64,000 nucleotides of DNA from the NCBI GenBank assembly GCA_050246945.1, contig JBFWVC010000019.1, forward strand, positions 1-64,000. Reading direction: 5' to 3'. Position numbers and translations under genes: made by a program. Positions 26,755 to 35,337 of the stretch are shown here, piece after piece. This DNA comes from JAEUMD01 sp050246945 (GTDB lineage: Bacteria; Pseudomonadota; Alphaproteobacteria; Rhizobiales; Hyphomicrobiaceae). The number at the start of each line of letters is the position of its first letter. The first letter of the stretch is position 1. Under the pieces are notes generated by a model. The model had not been told where the DNA came from and did not search any database. It worked only from the letters and a program-made list of their open reading frames with translations.

Positions 26755-26897
26755 GGTCAGGCTGATCGAGACACGCCCGCGTCGGGCGCACTCCTGGTAG
26801 TGCCAAGGCAGGGAGACGGCGACCGCTGCCATGGTCGCCGTTCTTCGTGCGCGGCAAATTCGATTGCGGCTGCGTGGAAAATCGCGCCGGTTACGCG

Positions 26898-28352
26898 CTA
26901 CGCGGCAACCTCTGCCCGCCATTGCGCTTCCGGAAGCCCGGCATCGCGGCAACGCCCATGCAAGGCATCGACAAAATCGCGGGAGCCGACTGCGTAGATG
27001 TCGTAGCCCGAGATTTTGTGGGCTTCCGCAACAACCGCCTGGAAAACACTCTCGCGCGTGCTTTCGGACGGGAAGGCCACGTAGCGGAAATTGTCCAGTG
27101 CGTTAGCGTACGACTTGAGCAGGTTCTCCTGATAGAGCCCCTCAGCGTTGGCCTGACGCACCAGCGAGATGAATGGCGCATTCTCGAGTGAAAGCGCATG
27201 CTGCAGAATGCTCTTGATCTGAGCGAAGCCTGCGCCCTCGGCAACCAGCAGGATGGGCCGCTCGGAGCTGTCGTCGAGAACGAATTCGCCGACCGGCCCG
27301 CGCACTGAAACCTCGGCGTTCGCCATCAGCGATGAGAACGGCCCCTTCGCAGCCTCTGCAGGCGCGTCGCAAAGCACGTGAACCTCGATGCGCCGTTCAT
27401 CACAGGGGCAACTTGCGGCCGGAGCCATGCGGCTCTGGCCATTGACGGTGATTTCCAGTTTCTGGCCAGCAAGGTAGCGCATGCGCTCTGCCCGCGATGT
27501 AATGAGATGCACCGCGATGCGCCGCCCGCCGAGCAGCTCCACTTCGCGTACGCGCGCCTTGATCGTCTGCTCGGGGATGTCGGTGGCGCCCGCAAGTGGC
27601 ACCTCCACGGTTATGTCGCCCACGGCGGTGTAGGAGCAGGCGAGTATATAGCCCTGTGCCTTGTCCGAACCGTTCAGCACGTAATCGTGGGGACGCACTT
27701 TGACGACCTCGCCGGAAGCGACGCGGCACTTGCAGTCTCCGCAGGTGCCGTTGGAGCATCCATAGGGCATCGGTAGGCCGGCCTTGAGGCCCGCTTCCAG
27801 GATTGACTCGTTGCCCACGATCTCGAACGTCTGTCCCTTGGGGATGAGCGTTACTTGGGCTGTCATCACGCGCATGATGCGCTCCCTGGCGAGAAAGGCC
27901 TCCCACCGCGCCAATTCGGCGGACGTTGTCTGCAGCTCGCGCATCAACCATTGCATGAAGTCGGTGGAGAAGCCCTTTTCGGTACGCCCTTCCTCCTCAG
28001 CTTCGGCGAGCTTGTCGCCGATCCAGCCGACGACGCGCTCATAATGCATGAGTCTGCCGCGTGCTGCAGCATAGTCGCGCCCCAGCTGAAAGAGTCTTTG
28101 CTGCATAACCTCGGGGTTGGGCAGATCCAGCCGGGCAGGCGCCTTGCTGATGGCCTGCTCCTTGATTTCCTCGACGCGGCGCAGTTCCGACTCATCCTCG
28201 AGTTTCACGTGCGGAAAGTGCCGCAGCGCATCCTCCAGGTCGATCTGGCCGTCGAATGTCTTGAGTTCGCCGGACTGGGCCATGCGCTGCAGCACCGAGC
28301 GCGGCTGTCCGACGAGACGGGCAAGGCGGCTCAAGGGTATCAGATGCGGCAT
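26898..28352 (-). CDS. [2Fe-2S] ferredoxin/flavin reductase with N-terminal helical (HTH-like) extension
   Basis: 484 aa. Residues 1-165 are helical and begin with a MerR/excisionase-like turn (LSRLARLVGQPRSVLQRMAQSGELKTF). A plant-type ferredoxin follows (YGCSNGTCGDCKC ... LACSY), then FAD- and NAD(P)-binding reductase domains (LRYLAGQKLEITV, ILLVAEGAGFAQIKSILQHAL, IYAVGSRDFVDAL). The C-terminal two-thirds resembles CDP-6-deoxyglucoseen or phenol hydroxylase reductases, but no oxygenase partner is nearby. The partner may be the DsrC-like or zinc-ribbon proteins encoded just upstream. Last gene of the minus-strand module. Confidence 0.85.
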   Translation of the reverse strand: MPHLIPLSRLARLVGQPRSVLQRMAQSGELKTFDGQIDLEDALRHFPHVKLEDESELRRVEEIKEQAISKAPARLDLPNPEVMQQRLFQLGRDYAAARGRLMHYERVVGWIGDKLAEAEEEGRTEKGFSTDFMQWLMRELQTTSAELARWEAFLARERIMRVMTAQVTLIPKGQTFEIVGNESILEAGLKAGLPMPYGCSNGTCGDCKCRVASGEVVKVRPHDYVLNGSDKAQGYILACSYTAVGDITVEVPLAGATDIPEQTIKARVREVELLGGRRIAVHLITSRAERMRYLAGQKLEITVNGQSRMAPAASCPCDERRIEVHVLCDAPAEAAKGPFSSLMANAEVSVRGPVGEFVLDDSSERPILLVAEGAGFAQIKSILQHALSLENAPFISLVRQANAEGLYQENLLKSYANALDNFRYVAFPSESTRESVFQAVVAEAHKISGYDIYAVGSRDFVDALHGRCRDAGLPEAQWRAEVAA

Positions 28353-28496
28353 CGGGAGGCTCGGGTGTGAGGTGGCGGATGCGGGCGGAATTGGACGCCA
28401 GCAATGGATGGATGCCAGAGGCGCTGGCGATCACGAGCGGTTCAGATGGGTTCAGCAGGCGCCAGTACGACCTCTTGGCGCCACGATAGGGTCCCC

Positions 28497-28871
28497 TCAG
28501 TAGCTCGACCCGAACGACAGATCTCGCGCGTCGTGCGGTACAGGGATGCCCGCCAGGCGCGAGCCCTGCGAAACCGGGCCGCCAGGAAAAAGTTGATACA
28601 GGTACTTGCTGCCCCCTTGTGCTTCGAAAGCGTCGTTGAGAAGGCCGGCCAGATAGCGTGCGTGTGGCGCCTTTCCACGATCGACATAGGTCGAGCGCAA
28701 AAACTCGATCACCTTCCAGTGCTGGTCGCCGAGCTCGATCCCTTCATCCTTTGCCATCTGACTGGCGGCTTCCTTCGACCAATTGACGATCTCGTGGGAT
28801 CTCGCGGCCTTGTCCATGTCTGCGCCGCTCTGTTCGGCCTCCATGGCCTTGTTGATGTCGATGTCGGTCAT
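28497..28871 (-). CDS. Second cysteine-free DsrC/TusE-family protein
   Basis: 124 aa. A DsrC-like core (HEIVNWSKEAASQMAKDEGI, HWKVIEFLRSTYVDRGKAPHARYLAGLL, KYLYQLFPGGPVSQGSRLAGIPVP). Where DsrC has the first Cys there is Ser/Gly, and the C-terminus (HDARDLSFGSSY) lacks the second; no Cys is present at all. The start at 28871 has GGAGAAA 7 nt upstream; the frame extends 14 codons more. It lies between the zinc-ribbon pair and the reductase. Function unknown; persulfide carriage is excluded by sequence. Confidence 0.88.
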   Translation of the reverse strand: MTDIDINKAMEAEQSGADMDKAARSHEIVNWSKEAASQMAKDEGIELGDQHWKVIEFLRSTYVDRGKAPHARYLAGLLNDAFEAQGGSKYLYQLFPGGPVSQGSRLAGIPVPHDARDLSFGSSY

Positions 28872-29008
28872 CAGGCTTTCTCCGTCGATGGACCCTCTCA
28901 TGCGAGGTGTCACTTGGAATTGTTGAATCCGCTTCGGGTCGAAATCAACCGTTCCCGATCAGTCGGCGCACTTGGCCGGTCCCTTAGCAACGAAAACGGG
29001 CTGCTCCG

Positions 29009-29314
29009 CTACTCGTTTGGCGGGCAGCGCCGCATGGGATTGCCACGGCAGTGGTCGAACCAGTCGTCTGGGATGTCGGTATATTCAGGCGTCTCGATCT
29101 CGAACTGCTGGCCGACGAGTCCGAGTCGCTCCTTGAGGTAGGGCGATAGCCCGCCGACGAATTGCCGCAGATTCCCGCAGACGTCACACAGGATGTAGAC
29201 CCGGCCGTCGATGCGGCGCGGGCGCCAGCCTTTAGGCAGCGTATTTTTGAGCAGCGTGGGCGCGGTGACGGTGATCTCGTGCTCGGTCTGGCAGGCCTCG
29301 CAAACTATTTTCAT
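29009..29314 (-). CDS. Zinc-ribbon-like small protein, paralogue B
   Basis: 101 aa. Two CxxC knuckles (VCEACQ and LCDVCGNLRQF) about 40 residues apart suggest one Zn or Fe site. It shares the pattern LPxxWxxRRIxGRxYxLCDxCG and GGxSxYLxExLG with the next gene, so the two are a tandem duplication. The tail is longer and acidic. Not recognised as a named family. Confidence 0.75.
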   Translation of the reverse strand: MKIVCEACQTEHEITVTAPTLLKNTLPKGWRPRRIDGRVYILCDVCGNLRQFVGGLSPYLKERLGLVGQQFEIETPEYTDIPDDWFDHCRGNPMRRCPPNE

Positions 29315-29384
29315 TAAAGCCTCCGATTGGCCGACACATCGGCCGGGTGGGTGCTTGGGTACCGCCCCGATCGTGCTGCCTGCC

Positions 29385-29663
29385 TCAGCGCCTGAGGCGG
29401 GACCGATGCAGGCCGCCACCTTCTTCCTCGCCGAAATCGCACTGCGCATATTCCGGCACGCCGAGGCTTTCCTGCAGATAGCTCGAAATGCCACCCTTGA
29501 AGTGGCGGATGCTGCCACAGCAGTCGCATAGCGTGTAGGTCCGGCCATTGATGCGCCGCACCACCCAGCTTTGCGGCAATCCTGTTGCAGCATCGCGCGG
29601 CGCATCGGCCGGGAAGGGTGCCATTTTACAGGCGTCGCAGGTGATATCGGGCGATTGGCTCAT
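29385..29663 (-). CDS. Zinc-ribbon-like small protein, paralogue A
   Basis: 92 aa, first gene of the minus-strand module. CxxC pairs TCDACK and LCDCCGSIRHF. Start ATG with GGAGGA upstream. It is homologous to the adjacent paralogue B over the second knuckle and the FKGGISSYLQESLG segment. Function unknown; context suggests an accessory to sulfur oxidation. Confidence 0.75.
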   Translation of the reverse strand: MSQSPDITCDACKMAPFPADAPRDAATGLPQSWVVRRINGRTYTLCDCCGSIRHFKGGISSYLQESLGVPEYAQCDFGEEEGGGLHRSRLRR

Positions 29664-30067
29664 CGTATCCTCCGCGGCCCTTGCCGCAAGTGTTCACACA
29701 GTTTCGCGTTCTTTTTGGCATTATCGTTTCGAACCGGAGTGTCAGGCAAGCACCATGGGGCCGCAGGGTATTTCCACCGCCGTGATCCGTGCGCGCATCT
29801 CCGTATTCGCAGTGTTTGACCTGCCGCGCACCGCTTACCGTATCTTCCAGATCGCCACGAAACCTTTCACATTCCGCTTGCGCTGGTTTAGAAGGTGCGT
29901 CGTGCCGTTTGCGATGCCGACGCGCATCGCGTTCGCTACATCATGGGCCAGAAAGGAAAACACCAAAAAGTCATGACTCCGCTTTCGAACCGACGCGATG
30001 CCGCCCCGAAACCGCGGCGTCTGCCCGGTGCGACGCTTGCCTTGCCTGCTCGCCGGGAGAATTGAGC

Positions 30068-31903
30068 ATGGCAGCACCGCTTTTGGCACTCCAGGGCATT
30101 GCGCTGACATTTGGTGGAACGCCACTGCTGACAAGGGCCGATCTCATCGTCGCGCCTGGAGACCGCATAGCGCTAGTCGGCAGGAACGGCTCCGGCAAGT
30201 CGACGTTGCTGAAGATCGCCGCAGGGCAGGTGAGGCCGGATTCGGGTGAGCGTTTCGTACATCCCGGTGCGGTCGTCCGCTATCTGGCTCAGGAAACCGA
30301 TTTTGCCGGATTTGACACCACGCTGCAATTTGTCGAGGCTGGTCTGAAACCGACCGACGATCAGCATGTCGCCCGGCAAGCCTTGCTGGACCTCGGCCTC
30401 ACCGGAGAAGAGGAGATAACGCGCCTCTCCGGTGGCGAGGCGCGCCGCGCCGCTCTCGCACAGGCCATTGCGGCCCGCCCTGACGTCCTGCTGCTCGACG
30501 AACCGACCAACCATCTCGACCTGCCTGCTATCGAATGGCTCGAGCGGACGCTGTCCGGTCTGCGCGCGGCGATCCTGCTGATTAGTCACGACCGTCGTTT
30601 TCTGGAGAACCTCTCGCGCACCACCGTATGGCTCGACCGCGGTATGACGCGCCGGATGGAATCAGGCTTTTCAAGCTTCGAAGCGTGGCGCGACGATCTC
30701 ATCGCGGAAGAGGAGCGCGACGCGCACAAGCTCGACCGTAAGATCGCGCGCGAAGAGAAATGGATGCACGGCGGCGTCACCGCGCGCCGTAAGCGCAACG
30801 TGCGACGAGTGCGCGAACTCGCTGCACTGCGCCAGGATCGTCGTGATCGCCGCCGCATAGAGGGCAACGTCAAGCTGGAAGTCTCGGATGCGCAGATCTC
30901 CGGCCGTCTCGTGATCGAGGCTGTAGATCTGGTGAAGGCATTTCCTGAGCGCGTCGTCGTGGACCGCTTCTCCACGCGCATCATGCGGGGCGACCGCGTC
31001 GGTTTCGTCGGTCCGAATGGAGCCGGCAAGACGACACTCATAAAGCTGCTGACGGGCGCGATCGCGCCAGACAAAGGCACAGTGCGGCTGGGCACCGGAC
31101 TCGAAATGGTCGTGCTCGACCAGAAGCGCGACGATCTCGATCCGAACTGGACCGTGGCGGAGGCACTGACACGCGGGCGCGGCGACCAGGTTATAGTCAA
31201 TGGGAAGCCGCGCCACGTTGCGAGCTACATGAAGGATTTTCTTTTCCTGCCCGAGCAGACCCGTTCGCCAGTCTCGGTACTTTCTGGAGGCGAGCGCGCG
31301 CGTTTGATGCTGGCTCGCGCGTTGGCCTTGCCGTCCAATCTACTGGTCCTCGACGAGCCAACCAACGATCTCGATCTGGAGACGCTCGATCTTCTGCAGG
31401 AGCTGTTGGCCGACTACCAGGGGACCGTGCTTCTCGTCAGCCATGATCGCGATTTTCTGGATCGCGTGGTCACCTCGACAATCGCCTTCGGGGGCGAAGG
31501 TCGATGGATCGAATATGCCGGTGGCTATTCCGACATGCTGGCGCAGCGCGGTGAGCAGCTGCCCGGGGTTGCAGCTGGCGACAGCAAGAAACAGTCGAAG
31601 CCGCCGAAGGACGTCGCAGAGACATCCGCGGTCGAGCCCGTTGCCGCGTCACCGCAAGCCAGGCGCAAGCTGTCCTTCAAGGAAAAGCACGCGCTGGAAC
31701 AACTTCCTGGCGAGATCGCGCGTCTGGAGGAAGAGATTGCGAACCTGGAAGCGAGGATCGCTGCGCCGGATCAGTTCGCCAAGAGCCCGAATGCTTTCAC
31801 CGCCGCCACAGCCCGCCTTGCTGCGGCTCAGACCGAACTCGTCGAAAAGGAAGCCCGTTGGCTCGAACTTGAAATGCTGCGCGAGGAAATCGAAGCGCGG
31901 TGA
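30068..31903 (+). CDS. uup: ABC-F family ATPase, Uup-like
   Basis: 611 aa. Two ABC ATPase domains without membrane segments: Walker A GRNGSGKSTLLK (about 36) and GPNGAGKTTLIK (about 315), signatures LSGGEARRAALAQ and LSGGERARLMLARAL, Walker B LLLDEPTNHLDL and LVLDEPTNDLDL. A C-terminal coiled coil (ALEQLPGEIARLEEEIANLEARI, about 540-605) is typical of Uup. Acts at ribosomes or DNA structures. The ATG at 30068 is at the homology start; the open frame extends 93 codons upstream without support. Confidence 0.93.
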   Translation: MAAPLLALQGIALTFGGTPLLTRADLIVAPGDRIALVGRNGSGKSTLLKIAAGQVRPDSGERFVHPGAVVRYLAQETDFAGFDTTLQFVEAGLKPTDDQHVARQALLDLGLTGEEEITRLSGGEARRAALAQAIAARPDVLLLDEPTNHLDLPAIEWLERTLSGLRAAILLISHDRRFLENLSRTTVWLDRGMTRRMESGFSSFEAWRDDLIAEEERDAHKLDRKIAREEKWMHGGVTARRKRNVRRVRELAALRQDRRDRRRIEGNVKLEVSDAQISGRLVIEAVDLVKAFPERVVVDRFSTRIMRGDRVGFVGPNGAGKTTLIKLLTGAIAPDKGTVRLGTGLEMVVLDQKRDDLDPNWTVAEALTRGRGDQVIVNGKPRHVASYMKDFLFLPEQTRSPVSVLSGGERARLMLARALALPSNLLVLDEPTNDLDLETLDLLQELLADYQGTVLLVSHDRDFLDRVVTSTIAFGGEGRWIEYAGGYSDMLAQRGEQLPGVAAGDSKKQSKPPKDVAETSAVEPVAASPQARRKLSFKEKHALEQLPGEIARLEEEIANLEARIAAPDQFAKSPNAFTAATARLAAAQTELVEKEARWLELEMLREEIEAR

Positions 31904-32114
31904 TGAATGCCTGTCCGCAGGTTGGGTCTTGGCGCCCTGTACAACCTGTGCCCATCACATCCGAACGCAACGCCAAAATCCGCCGCACACAAGATGAACG
32001 CCGCATGAATGGCGCGTTCAGACACCGTGCATTCGTGATGTGGCCAGATACACTCATGCATTGCTTCTCCTGACACCGGCCATCGCCTCCCCCCAGGCGA
32101 ACAGCCGGTTTTCG

Positions 32115-32153
32115 AGGGCGCAGCCCGGGGAGGGACTGCGCCCTTCTTCTTTT
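32115..32153 (+). terminator. Rho-independent terminator in the intergenic region
   Basis: Stem GGGCGCAG (32116-32123) / CTGCGCCC (32136-32143) with a 12-nt loop, followed by TTCTTCTTTT. It is 212 bp beyond the uup stop, far for a simple 3' end. Confidence 0.75.
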
Positions 32154-32596
32154 GTCGATACCGCCGTTGCTCGATGCTGCCGGAGCGCCCGTCCGGATTT
32201 GGCTGCGGCACTGACATTTGAATGGCTGATGGCTGCAAGCGGCGTCAGTCCAAACGCATCCAATTGCCGCAGATTGCAATGAGTCGCGACCTGCTGCGGA
32301 AGTCCATCGCTCCACCCAGCTCGACCTCTGCCGCGCCACAAGGCCGAAAACGTGTTCATTGCCACATTCAGAAAGATACGGGGGATGGGGGCCCTCGTCC
32401 TTGATCGCGCCACCCACATTGCCGCTCATTGACTGAGCAAAGTGGTGGGGCGGCCAAGCCCTCCGAGACCGTCGCTTTTGGCGGACGTCGACCATTGGCA
32501 CCAGTCGATCCGATGTCATGGGCGGAATTCGGCGCGGGACTGATAGCCGGCATCCATCCGCGTCGCGGGCCACTCTCTGGTTGAATTCTTGTCGCA

Positions 32597-32674
32597 TAGT
32601 GTGACGTCGCGCCTTAATTGACCTGCCCGCGCGGCAAGCTTCTCGTCAATTTAGGCGCGATGAACGTCACACTA
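32597..32674. repeat. Palindromic repeat, TAGTGTGACGT ends
   Basis: Left arm TAGTGTGACGT..TCGCGCCTTAATTGA pairs with TCAATTTAGGCGCGA..ACGTCACACTA, loop about 25 nt. Same architecture as the copies at 52, 3319 and 3407. Confidence 0.85.
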
Positions 32675-32689
32675 ACTACATGATTTCTC

Positions 32690-32762
32690 GAGTGACCCTT
32701 ATGTCGCGCCTAAATCGTCAAAGGCTTCGGCTGGCACAGCGATTTAGGCGCCGGGCCACTAG
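32690..32762. repeat. Palindromic repeat, GAGTGACC/GGCCACTAG ends
   Basis: TGTCGCGCCTAAATCG pairs with CGATTTAGGCGC, with degenerate outer ends (AGTGACC versus GGCCACTAG). It is the most diverged copy and lies 16 bp after the previous one. Confidence 0.8.
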
Positions 32763-32896
32763 CGTGCGCTGCGGCAAGCGGTACCGGTAGGATGAAATGG
32801 CACAATTGTAGGTACATTGCCAGAAAAAGTGGACTTTACATCCACACACCTTGGGTTTAGTATGCCATCAATATGCAATCCTAGGTTGCACATTTG

Positions 32897-33298
32897 ATGG
32901 CACAGGTCTTTAGATTTAGTCCGGCTGGAAATGCTGCGCCTGCCGTTGCGCAAGATGCGAACGAACGCCGTACCGCTCGCAGACGACGAATTCTGAAGTC
33001 TGGTATCATTGCCTACAATGATCGATACTGCACGGTCCCCGCCACGGTGCGCGATATTTCAGATACAGGAACCGGACTAGTCGTGGAGCCGGGTGCGGCG
33101 GTTCCCGATACATTTGAACTCCTCATCCCATCGGACGGTCTGGAGGCGGACTGTGAAGTCGTATGGCGAAGAGGGAATAGGCTGGGCGTGCGATTTCTAG
33201 GTGCTGTGCGCCACGTTGCTCCGCACAATAAACAAGTCATCTATCCCAACGTCCCACAAAAGAAACCGGGACTTAGGCGCAAAGACATCCCTCGTTAG
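32897..33298 (+). CDS. PilZ-domain protein
   Basis: 133 aa. PilZ-like features: a basic entry motif (ERRTARRRRILKSGIIAYN), then TVPATVRDISDTGTGLVVEP resembling the (D/N)xSxxG element, then CEVVWRRGNRLGVRF. Such domains bind cyclic di-GMP. A diguanylate cyclase is encoded at 60842. The ATG at 32897 follows a TTG directly. Stands alone. Confidence 0.8.
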   Translation: MAQVFRFSPAGNAAPAVAQDANERRTARRRRILKSGIIAYNDRYCTVPATVRDISDTGTGLVVEPGAAVPDTFELLIPSDGLEADCEVVWRRGNRLGVRFLGAVRHVAPHNKQVIYPNVPQKKPGLRRKDIPR

Positions 33299-33653
33299 GC
33301 GATTGGCCGTGAATCGATCAGCGATCCAGCATCGCAGCCATCGCGAAAGCGATATCGATGCGCGCCTCCGCAAAGCTGTTAGGCTCGGCTCTGGGGCATT
33401 CGCAACGCGGGCCGATCGTCGGCTTTCAGAGTCAGCCGCGGTTACCCTTGTCTGATTTGATCACATCAACTGTCGGCTGCAACTCGTCCTCACCTTGCCG
33501 ACGTCCATTGTTTGGATTGAGCACCGCTTTCCACATGCCGCGGTGTATTCGTTGCAACGTGCGGAGTTGTGCCAACTCGCCATCAACGCTGACAAGCGAT
33601 CGCGTAGGCTGCCAATGTCGAAGCAGCCGCCGCGTGTTGCCTGACCCGGCGCC
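33299..33653. other. Intergenic region, nothing recognised
   Basis: 355 bp between the PilZ gene and the convergent exported-protein gene. No gene, repeat or clear terminator was seen. Confidence 0.5.
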
Positions 33654-34358
33654 CTATTGAGCCGGCTTCGACCATTCTTCCTTCACCTCGTCGCACTTCT
33701 TGGAGATGAAGTCGTTGATGTCTTCGACCAGCGTTGATTGCAGCACGTTGAACGTGTTGTCCGTCCCCGTCGCGGTCCACATCGCACCCTTGAGCAGGGT
33801 GGGCGCAGAAAGCTCACCCCAGTTGATCTTCGCCTTCACTGCTTTGCCGCTCTCGAACGTCACCGTTGGTGCGAAGTCGATGTCTATCTTGGCATCCTCC
33901 TTCTCTTCGCGGCTGACCGTGCATGAAACATGGTGCGTCTTGAGCTTCAGATCGTACTTGGCTTCGTTCATCGCCTTCACCAGCATGCCGCGCTCGATGT
34001 CGATATTGGCATTGCAATGCACGGGGCCCCACGGCCAGGAGACCTTCGCTTTTGAGACCATCTTGTCGAGCTGCGTTTTGCGCCAGGATTTCGGGATCGA
34101 GCAGGTGATGTTGCCACTCGCATTTCCTGGATTGCGAAAGGCCCTGCACAATTCCACCTTGCAGGATTTACGCTCTTCCCGTTCCGCCTTTTCCTCCGGC
34201 GTCAACTCCGCTTCCGTCAGCCCCGACGTGATTGAGGTCTTTTCCTCGGCTCGGGCCCGGCCTGTGCCGGTCGGATCAGCGGACGGCAGGAGGAAAAATA
34301 GGGTTGCAACCGCCGATGTGATGAGCACGGCGTGGGAGTTGAACGAACGGCGCGTCAT
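33654..34358 (-). CDS. Exported protein of unknown function
   Basis: 234 aa. An N-terminal signal (HAVLITSAVATLFFLLPSADPTG) then a charged linker (LTPEEKAEREERKSC). Four or more cysteines (CKVELC, ITCSIPKSW, HCNANI, SCTVSREEKED, KKCDEV) suggest periplasmic disulfides. No family recognised. Monocistronic. Confidence 0.75.
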   Translation of the reverse strand: MTRRSFNSHAVLITSAVATLFFLLPSADPTGTGRARAEEKTSITSGLTEAELTPEEKAEREERKSCKVELCRAFRNPGNASGNITCSIPKSWRKTQLDKMVSKAKVSWPWGPVHCNANIDIERGMLVKAMNEAKYDLKLKTHHVSCTVSREEKEDAKIDIDFAPTVTFESGKAVKAKINWGELSAPTLLKGAMWTATGTDNTFNVLQSTLVEDINDFISKKCDEVKEEWSKPAQ

Positions 34359-34591
34359 GGGCGCTCCTTGTCAAGGTGGGTGAGGCCAGTTGCAGCATTG
34401 CGGCTGCCGCCCCGTAGGCCAACTAGCGCTACCGGTCGGAAGCTGCAATCCAGCCGTCTTGAAGCTGCCAATTGGCGCGGAACTGAGGCCGGCACAGGCC
34501 TCGAACTGCCGGCAGGAATTCACTGCGCTGGTTTCCTGGTCGGAAAGGGACCTTCCGGTCTGCTGCGTGCCGGCCCGCGCACGTGCCTCGT

Positions 34592-34619
34592 CTTGAAACG
34601 AGTTTGCACGATCCCATAT
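34592..34619 (+). promoter_or_regulatory. Probable RpoH (sigma-32) promoter of hsp20
   Basis: CTTGAAA (34592-34598), 14 bp, CCCATAT (34613-34619): close to the heat-shock consensus CTTGAAA-N13/14-CCCCAT and to the alphaproteobacterial CTTG-N17-CYTATNT. It predicts a 5' leader of about 130 nt before hsp20, long enough for an RNA thermometer. The rest of 34359-34754 holds no gene. Confidence 0.65.
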
Positions 34620-34754
34620 CAGGACCAAGGCCTTGTGGGTCGCCTCTGCAGGAGGAACCCTCGGCAGGCGCGGCTCTCGGGCGCGCCGGCATCAGGCCAG
34701 AAGAGTAGGGTCTTCGGACCCGCTGAAGTCGCTTCGTGAAAGGGCTTTGGGCAA

Positions 34755-35186
34755 ATGAATCGTATGTCTTTGTTATCTAATCCGCTTCTGTTGGGGTTCG
34801 ATCAAATCGAGCGGTTGGTGGATCGTGCCTCCAAGGGCGGTGATGGTTATCCCCCTTACAACATTGAACGGATTCCGGGCAGTGAAAGCAGCCGTGAGCG
34901 CCTGTGTATCACGCTGGCTGTCGCGGGCTTCACCCGTGACCAGCTCGACATCGTGGTGGAGGACAACCAGCTGGTTGTGCGTGGCAAACAGGTCGAGGAG
35001 ACCGGCCGCGAGTACCTTTACCGAGGTATTGCAGCGCGGCAATTCCAGCGCACATTCGTCTTGGCCGATGGCATAGAGGTCCGATCCGCGGACCTGTCAA
35101 ACGGCTTATTGCAGATCGATCTCATGCGCCATGAGCCCGAACGTGTGGTGCGCAGGATCGACATAGGTGAGAAATCGAAAACCTAG
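34755..35186 (+). CDS. Hsp20/alpha-crystallin small heat shock protein
   Basis: 143 aa. Alpha-crystallin domain: YPPYNIERIPGSESSRERLCITLAVAGF, DQLDIVVEDNQLVVRGKQ, YLYRGIAARQFQRTFVLADGIEV, NGLLQIDLMRHEPE. IbpA-like holdase of the cytoplasm. Preceded by an RpoH-type promoter and followed by DUF1150, a standard alphaproteobacterial pair. Confidence 0.95.
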   Translation: MNRMSLLSNPLLLGFDQIERLVDRASKGGDGYPPYNIERIPGSESSRERLCITLAVAGFTRDQLDIVVEDNQLVVRGKQVEETGREYLYRGIAARQFQRTFVLADGIEVRSADLSNGLLQIDLMRHEPERVVRRIDIGEKSKT

Positions 35187-35337
35187 AATTCGCTTTTTCG
35201 CCCAAATTGAAGACGAATCGCGGATGATAAGGTGTCGGAACCGCGTGCTGGGGTCATTACAGGGGCCATTAAACGGTCACTGCCCGGCATTAGGGTCCGC
35301 ATGACGCCTGAGCCTCACCCAACCGAGGAGTTCCGTC

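Larger units (their letters stand above)
31904..32896. other. Long intergenic region (993 bp), no supported protein gene
   Basis: No reading frame on either strand has protein-like composition or a good start. The region holds a Rho-independent terminator at 32115 and two CTAGTG-type palindromes at 32597 and 32690. The 190 bp before the terminator could encode a small RNA, but no known RNA family was recognised. Confidence 0.6.

Noticed and set aside
31797..32597. 266-codon minus-strand frame across the uup 3' end and the intergenic region
   Set aside because: Overlaps uup, crosses a terminator, has no protein-like composition and no ribosome site.
34332..34739. 135-codon plus-strand frame upstream of hsp20
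   Set aside because: It spans the heat-shock promoter and leader, and the translation is Gly/Arg-rich noise.
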